Source of the DNA: Novosphingobium rosa NBRC 15208
Lineage (GTDB): Bacteria; Pseudomonadota; Alphaproteobacteria; Sphingomonadales; Sphingomonadaceae
Length of the DNA stretch: 64,000 nt
Reading direction: 5' to 3'
Assembly (NCBI RefSeq): GCF_001598555.1
Contig: NZ_BCZE01000044.1
Location: 1 to 64,000 of the forward strand
How positions within the stretch are numbered: the first letter of the stretch is position 1; each line of letters begins with the position of its first letter. Made by a program: the position numbers and the translations under genes. The notes below the pieces were generated by a model. That model ran no database searches. It was not told the DNA's origin and saw only the letters and a program-made list of their open reading frames with translations. Shown here piece by piece: positions 59,196 to 64,000 of the stretch.

Positions 59196-60118
59196 TTGGC
59201 GAGGCCACGCAGCCATGCCCCGGCCATGGCGATCACAGCGGGGCCATCGGTCAGTACCGGTGCCAGGCTGAGAAAGCCGTGGATCTGACTGGGGACATGG
59301 ACATGGGTGACCAGCACCCCGGTTTGCGCGAGCGCGCTGGCATAGGCCAGCCCCTCGTCACAGAGCGGATCATGCCCGGCGGTCACGATGAAACAGGGCG
59401 GAGCATGGGCAAGGTCCGGCGCGCGCAGCGGTGAAGCGCGCCAGTCGAACCCATTCTCGTCCGGCCCCAGATAATGCGCGCGAAACCAGCGCATGGTCGA
59501 AGTGGTGAGGGGCGGGGCGGCCCCCATCCGCGCATAGGAGGGATGCTCCGCACCGAGATCGGTGACGGGATAGAACAGGATCTGGCCCGCCAGATCGCCA
59601 TGCAGCAAGGCCAGCACTGCCGCCAGATTGCCACCGGCGCTGTCGCCCGAAACAAACAGCTTGCGGGCATTGAAGCCAAGTGTCGAAGCCTGCGTGCGGA
59701 TCCATGCCAGCGCGGTTGCGGCATCTTCCAGCGCGCCGGGAAAGCGCGTTTCGGGGGCCAGCCGGTAGGCCAGCGACAGGACAATGGCCGAGGTCGCCCC
59801 GCATAGCCGCCGGCAGAGGTCGTCATGCGTATCCAGATCGCACACCACCCAGCCCCCGCCGTGCAGGAACAGAATAGCGGGGGGAGGTTGCTGGCCGCCC
59901 GGTGCCGGATGATAAAGGCGACAGGTCAAAGCGCCTGCCTCCGTGGGGATGGCGATATGCTCGACATGACCAACCTGACAAGCCGCCGGGTTTGACGGGC
60001 TGAAGGCCCGCGCCATGGCCCGCGCCTCGGCAGGCGTCAGCGTCTCATAGGACGGCGGCGGATTGTCCGCCATGGCCGCGAGCAGGGCTTCGACCTGGGG
60101 GTGCAGGCGTGCGCTCAT
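59180..60118 (-). CDS. Alpha/beta hydrolase, hormone-sensitive-lipase (family IV) esterase
   Basis: 312-residue esterase. HGGGW (86-90) oxyanion motif, nucleophile Ser160 in GDSAG, acid Asp250 in DPLCDEG and His280 in QIHGF complete the catalytic triad. It hydrolyses carboxyl esters or lactones of small to bulky alcohols. No signal peptide. ATG 60118 has GGAG nine bases upstream. Last gene of a leftward pair with the MFS carrier (16 bp gap); its 3' end overlaps the MaoC gene tail to tail. Confidence 0.94.
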   Translation of the reverse strand: MSARLHPQVEALLAAMADNPPPSYETLTPAEARAMARAFSPSNPAACQVGHVEHIAIPTEAGALTCRLYHPAPGGQQPPPAILFLHGGGWVVCDLDTHDDLCRRLCGATSAIVLSLAYRLAPETRFPGALEDAATALAWIRTQASTLGFNARKLFVSGDSAGGNLAAVLALLHGDLAGQILFYPVTDLGAEHPSYARMGAAPPLTTSTMRWFRAHYLGPDENGFDWRASPLRAPDLAHAPPCFIVTAGHDPLCDEGLAYASALAQTGVLVTHVHVPSQIHGFLSLAPVLTDGPAVIAMAGAWLRGLANQAAL

Positions 60119-60134
60119 CGTGATCGCTCCAGGG

Positions 60135-61337
60135 TTACATTGTGGAAGGGGCGATGGCCCCCCGCGGCATCCGCGCGGCGGCCCAGGCGAAGAGCAGCGT
60201 CGCCAGGCCCAGGGCGCAGGCGCAACCGGCAAAGGCATGGTGATAATTGCCCTGCCGCACGAAGGCCCAGCCGACCAGTGGCGTGACGGAAAACAGGAAC
60301 GGCAACTTGATGCCATAGCCAAAAGCCATGGCGCGGCTTCCGGTGACAGGTCCGAAAAGATGGATCATCGCGGCCCCGAACAGCGTCGTGAGCGGCACCG
60401 TCACCAGCCCGAGCAACCCCGCGACGGGCGTCAACACCGCCAGCGGTCCCGTCGCCAGAGTGAACCAGCAGATCGTCTGGGTGACCGCGCCGATGGCCAG
60501 GGCTAGCGGAGGGCCAATATGATCGGCCAGCCATCCCATCGCCAATGTGCCGAAAATACCGACACCATAATAGGCGGAGAGCATAAGCGCGGCATGCGGC
60601 AGGCTGAGGCCCCGGCTCTGCCCAAAGGGAATGGCATGCACCACAAAGGCCGAGCCGGTGCCGGCAATGATCGCGATGCCCAGCGTCATCAGCCAATAGG
60701 CCGGCTGCCCAAAAATGCCGCGCAGCCCGGTGGCCCCTTGCGCTGCCTTTGCGGCAGGAGCCCGCGCGGGGCTGGTGCGGGGCAGCAGGCCGATGACGGG
60801 CAAGGTCAGGACGGAAAGCAGGGCCAGAATGCCGTAGACACCCTCCCGCCCCAGCGATGGCAGGGTCAGGGCGATGGCATAAGGCACCGCGAAAAGCACC
60901 AGCGGCAGGTTGACGATCCCCAGGATCTGGCCGCGCCGCGCCGGGAACTGCGCGGCGATCAGGCTCAGTGGCCCCAGAATCCCAGCCGCCATCGCCCCGG
61001 CCCCCAGCAGGGTGAAGCACAGCAGCGACAGGTCATAGCGGCTGGTCAGCATCAGCCCGGCATAGCCGAGCCCGCAGGCTGCCGATCCGGCGGCGATCGC
61101 CGTTCTTGGCGCCAGCCGGTGCATGATGCCACCCATCAGGGTGGAGGTGATGGCCATGGTGGTGACGACCGCGCTCATCCCGAAGGAGATCGCTTCACGG
61201 TTGACATGCAGATGCGCTTCATTGGCCCCGAGCAAAGCGCCAAAGGAGCCGAAGGCAAAGCCCATCGTCACGTTCTGGACCAGCGCGCAGATCAGCACGG
61301 TTCGCCAGACGTTGCTGGCAGGCGGGGCATCTGGCAT
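60135..61337 (-). CDS. Major facilitator superfamily transporter
   Basis: 400-residue integral membrane protein with about 12 hydrophobic helices in two halves separated by a basic loop (SPARAPAAKAAQGATG) near the middle; HRLAPRT after helix 2 is the MFS loop 2-3 motif region and MGWLADHIGPP repeats it in the second half. Monocarboxylate/oxalate-formate-type carriers look like this. It would move the esterase's acid product or the whole substrate across the inner membrane. ATG 61337 chosen; the upstream in-frame extension is basic and not membrane-like. TetR gene upstream by 93 bp. Confidence 0.92.
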   Translation of the reverse strand: MPDAPPASNVWRTVLICALVQNVTMGFAFGSFGALLGANEAHLHVNREAISFGMSAVVTTMAITSTLMGGIMHRLAPRTAIAAGSAACGLGYAGLMLTSRYDLSLLCFTLLGAGAMAAGILGPLSLIAAQFPARRGQILGIVNLPLVLFAVPYAIALTLPSLGREGVYGILALLSVLTLPVIGLLPRTSPARAPAAKAAQGATGLRGIFGQPAYWLMTLGIAIIAGTGSAFVVHAIPFGQSRGLSLPHAALMLSAYYGVGIFGTLAMGWLADHIGPPLALAIGAVTQTICWFTLATGPLAVLTPVAGLLGLVTVPLTTLFGAAMIHLFGPVTGSRAMAFGYGIKLPFLFSVTPLVGWAFVRQGNYHHAFAGCACALGLATLLFAWAAARMPRGAIAPSTM

Positions 61338-61430
61338 GGTGCCGATTGTCCTTTCCGGTTGGTTTGCGCCACGGTATCGCGCTTTTGCCCGCGTGATGTG
61401 TCTGTGGCGGAAAGCCGCCAAGCCTGCGGT

Positions 61431-62120
61431 TCAGCGGTGATGTGCGGGGGCGAACAGGGCGATCAGATAATCGGCCCATGCCTCGCCGTGCAGCGCCTCT
61501 TCGCTCAGCCAGTCCGGGGCCAGGATGGGCAATTGCTTCACCAGGCCGCCGGCCAGCACCATCATGCAAATGGCGGTCTTGCGCGTGTCGGTCGCCGCGC
61601 CATAGACGCCGGTTGTGACCAGGCTGCAAACCGTGCGGTGGATGTGATCGATGATCAGGCCGGAATGGCGCGAGAGGAAAGCGTCCCGCACCTCTGATTT
61701 GGCCTTGCCGAATTCGGCGATGGAAATGCGGGTGGATTCCTGTTCGGACAGAAACAGATCGAGCAGGGCGGCCAGAATGATGCGGGTGGGATCGCCATCC
61801 TGCTGCGCGATGCTGCAGTCCATCGCTTTCAGCCTGGCCTCCATGCGGCTGACCGATTGCTGCATCATGGCCATCATCAACCGGCTTTTGCTGCCGAAGT
61901 AATAGCGTACCATCTCCTGCGAGGTGTCGGCCTGTTCCGCGATTTCGCGCAGGGTGATTTCATCGGGCGATTTGGTCTGCAGCAGGCTGCGCAGTGCGGC
62001 CAGAAGCTCTGCGGGCACATCACTGCGCGCCTGCTGGCGGGGCCTGCCGCGCGTCCGGTTGCGTTCGTCCGCGCGTTCATGTCCCTTTTCATCCCCCCGT
62101 TCATTGCTGTCTTGCGGCAT
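61431..62120 (-). CDS. TetR family transcriptional regulator
   Basis: 229-residue repressor-type regulator. An unusually charged 30-residue N-terminus (DEKGHERADERNRTRGRPRQ) precedes the HTH: ITLREIAEQADTSQEMVRYYFGSK around residues 54-77. The C-terminal ligand domain is all-helical with no recognisable subfamily motif. Upstream of the MFS/esterase pair on the same strand and divergent from the D-aminoacylase-like gene. A perfect 9-bp inverted repeat lies 74 bp upstream of its start and is its likely operator. Confidence 0.93.
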   Translation of the reverse strand: MPQDSNERGDEKGHERADERNRTRGRPRQQARSDVPAELLAALRSLLQTKSPDEITLREIAEQADTSQEMVRYYFGSKSRLMMAMMQQSVSRMEARLKAMDCSIAQQDGDPTRIILAALLDLFLSEQESTRISIAEFGKAKSEVRDAFLSRHSGLIIDHIHRTVCSLVTTGVYGAATDTRKTAICMMVLAGGLVKQLPILAPDWLSEEALHGEAWADYLIALFAPAHHR

Positions 62121-62193
62121 TGCCCGGTGCCTCTCTTATTGTTTGGCGGCACAATTATCGTGCTTGACCATGTCAGCATCGGCGCGCAATTTT

Positions 62194-62216
62194 CCGATCT
62201 GTCGAGCACAGATCGG
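62194..62216. promoter_or_regulatory. Probable TetR operator
   Basis: CCGATCTGT (62194-62202) and ACAGATCGG (62208-62216) are perfect inverted arms separated by CGAGC. The 23-bp site sits in the 206 bp between the divergent TetR and amidohydrolase genes, the classic place for a TetR dimer site. Confidence 0.6.
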
Positions 62217-62326
62217 CAGCATGGCGTGGCCATGCAAGACTTGTCCCACCACCAGAACAGAAGCAGCGGGCGGCCGGCATAAGCCAAGCCGCGCCGCCTT
62301 TTCGCACCCAACGCCGGGAGAGAGCC

Positions 62327-64000
62327 GTGACAAGCAGCGATTGTGATCTTGTTATTCGTGGCGGCACGGTCGTCGATGGCCTGGGCGGTGCGCCCTTTAC
62401 CGCCGATGTTGCGCTCAAGGGCGACAAGATTGTTCTTGTTGGCGCGGTTCCCGCGAAAGGTGCCCAGGAGATCGATGCGCGCGGCCTGCTGGTGACTCCG
62501 GGTTTTGTCGACATCCACACACATTATGATGCCCAGGCGATCTGGGATGAGCGGCTGGCCCCCTCATCCGACCATGGGGTGACTGCGGTGGTGATGGGCA
62601 ATTGCGGTGTCGGCTTTGCGCCATGCCGCCCCGCTGACCGGCAGACCTTGATCGCGCTGATGGAAGGGGTGGAAGATATTCCCGGCGTGTGCATGGCAGA
62701 AGGCCTGAGCTGGGACTGGGAAAGCTATCCCCAGTATCTCGATGCCGTGGCGGCACGGCCGCATGACATCAACATCGGCAGCTATCTGCCCCATGCGCCC
62801 TTGCGCGTCCATGTGATGGGCAAGCGCGCCGCCGCGGGCTCTGCGGCAACGCCGCAAGACTGCCGCCGGATGGCCCAGTTGGTGAGCGAGGGCATGAAGG
62901 CGGGCGCTTTGGGCTTTGCCACCTCGCGCAGCCTTTTTCACAAAAGCAGCTCGGGGGAGGCGATCTGCACTCTGGACGCGGAGGAAGCCGAGCTTCTGGC
63001 CATCGCCGAAGCGCTGCGCGAGAATGGGGATGGCATCCTGCAGGTGGCGGTCGATTTCGCGGGGGGGGCATGACCTTGACTCGGAATTCGCCTTGCTGGA
63101 GCGTGTCGCGCGCGGGGCGGATCGCACCATGAGCCTGCCAATCGCCCAGATGCATGCCAATCCCGATGGCTGGCGCGCGATCATGGCCAGGATCGAGCAG
63201 GCCAATGCCCGTGGCGGCCGGATGGGGGCGCAGGCCTTGCCGCGCGGGATCGGGCTGCTGTTCGGACTGGATCTTTCGGCCCATCCCTTCTTTCTGCGGC
63301 CAAGCTACCGCCAGATCGCGGATCTGCCCATCGCGGAGCGGCTGGCCCGACTGCGCGATCCGCAGCTGCGGGCCCGCATCCTGTCGGAGCAGGACATCGC
63401 CTATCCCTTCCCGATTGCCCAATCGATCGGCCAGTTCGAGTGGATGTTCGAGGTTGGCAGCCCGTTCCATTACGAGCCGCTGCCCGAAGAGAGCATCGCG
63501 GCGCGGGCTCTGGCGCGCGGGGAGGCCGCCGATGCGCTGGCCTATGATCTGCTGCTCGATCATGGTGGGCAGGCGGCGCTTTACATGCCTTTTGCCAATT
63601 ACGCGAACCGCAATCTGGACACCGCGCTCGAGATGTTCCGGCATCCCGATATCGTGCTGGGGCTGGGGGATGGCGGCGCTCATTATGGCCTGATCTGCGA
63701 TGCCAGCTATTCCACCTTCCTGCTGAGCTATTGGACCCGTGACCGCACGCGCGGCGAGCGGCTGACCGTGCCGGAGGCGATCCGGGCCTTGTGCCATGAT
63801 ACCGCGCGGCTGGTCGGCCTCGAGGATCGTGGTGTGATCGCGACGGGTTACAATGCCGATATCAACATCATCGATTATGCCAATCTGCAACTGGCCCCTC
63901 CGCGCGTGGCCTTTGACCTGCCGGAGCAGGGTCGCCGCCTGACTCAGCGCGCCTCGGGTTATGTGGCCACGATCGTCAATGGCACAGTGGTCTATCGCCA
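62327..64000 (+). pseudogene. N-acyl-D-amino-acid deacylase family amidohydrolase, frameshifted; 3' end beyond window
   Basis: From GTG 62327 (GGGAG upstream) the frame reads a D-aminoacylase-type amidohydrolase: GFVDIHTHYDAQ (metal His-x-His), VMGNCGVGFAP (metal Cys), then stops at TGA 63071-63073 after 248 residues. Removing one G from the G8 run at 63061-63068 restores VDFAGGHDLDSEF and an uninterrupted frame to the window end, including QMHANPDG, GLGDGGAHYG (catalytic Asp) and ATGYNADINI. So two halves of one enzyme lie in different frames. Either the gene is broken, the tract is phase-variable, or one base is a sequencing error. Divergent from TetR. Members cleave N-acyl or cyclic amide bonds; several relatives are annotated only as amidohydrolases. 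Confidence 0.88.

Noticed and set aside
57042..59216. 724-codon minus-strand open frame opposite the second acyl-CoA dehydrogenase and MaoC genes
   Set aside because: Same reason: compositional shadow of real genes on the other strand.

Overview
The window reads as a dense, GC-rich (mid-60s percent by eye) catabolic island from an alphaproteobacterium, most likely a sphingomonad (Novosphingobium, Sphingobium or Sphingomonas). The reasons are a large TonB-dependent receptor with the usual sphingomonad-style plug start, PQQ quinohaemoproteins of the polyvinyl-alcohol-dehydrogenase type, P450/ferredoxin pairs and many acyl-CoA enzymes. No rRNA, tRNA, ribosomal or other marker gene is present, so the genus is inference. 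About 54 genes fill nearly all of the 64 kb. I saw no transposase, integrase, CRISPR array or RNA gene.

Layout. 1-9.2 kb: a cut-off Fe-S old-yellow-enzyme reductase and a crotonase-fold protein (minus), two SDRs (plus), a 3-ketosteroid-delta1-dehydrogenase-like flavoprotein (minus), then an LCAD-like dehydrogenase, enoyl-CoA hydratase and acyl-CoA ligase (plus). 9.3-15.9 kb: a second OYE, then a tight beta-oxidation operon of thiolase, HSD10-like dehydrogenase, crotonase, a two-subunit acyl-CoA dehydrogenase and a [2Fe-2S] ferredoxin. 16-18.9 kb (minus): hydratase and PQQ/cytochrome c alcohol dehydrogenase. 19.1-27.9 kb (plus): aldehyde dehydrogenase, a kinase-fold phosphotransferase, [3Fe-4S] ferredoxin, P450, GMC oxidoreductase, AraC regulator and a second quinohaemoprotein. 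28-37.9 kb: amidohydrolase and EtfBA (minus), an SDR/Gfo-Idh/small barrel trio (plus), then glyoxalase I, a GlcD-like flavoprotein and an acyl-CoA dehydrogenase (minus), and AraC. 38-47.7 kb: an MDR reductase, IclR, alpha-methylacyl-CoA racemase, a fused indolepyruvate-type 2-oxoacid oxidoreductase and the TonB receptor. 48-53.7 kb (minus): a Rieske oxygenase operon with SnoaL-like proteins, EthD, acyl-CoA ligase and MDR. 53.9-59.2 kb (plus): LysR, DUF2889, a second two-subunit acyl-CoA dehydrogenase and a MaoC dehydratase. 59.2-62.1 kb (minus): TetR, MFS carrier, esterase. 62.3 kb to the end: a D-aminoacylase-type amidohydrolase broken by a frameshift in a G8 tract.

Working model (inference). 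A hydrophobic polycyclic isoprenoid (steroid, bile-acid-like or terpenoid) enters through the TonB receptor. It is activated by P450 and Rieske hydroxylation, alcohol and aldehyde oxidation (two quinohaemoproteins, GMC, ALDH, SDRs) and flavin dehydrogenation or reduction (KstD-like, two OYEs). It is then CoA-ligated, epimerised at a 2-methyl branch by the racemase, and degraded by several parallel acyl-CoA dehydrogenase/hydratase/thiolase sets feeding the local ETF. The two alpha/beta acyl-CoA dehydrogenase pairs, the racemase and the MaoC dehydratase are the parts most specific to steroid-type side-chain or ring-remnant degradation. Five regulators of four families (AraC x2, IclR, LysR, TetR) sit among the operons. 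The substrate cannot be named from sequence alone.
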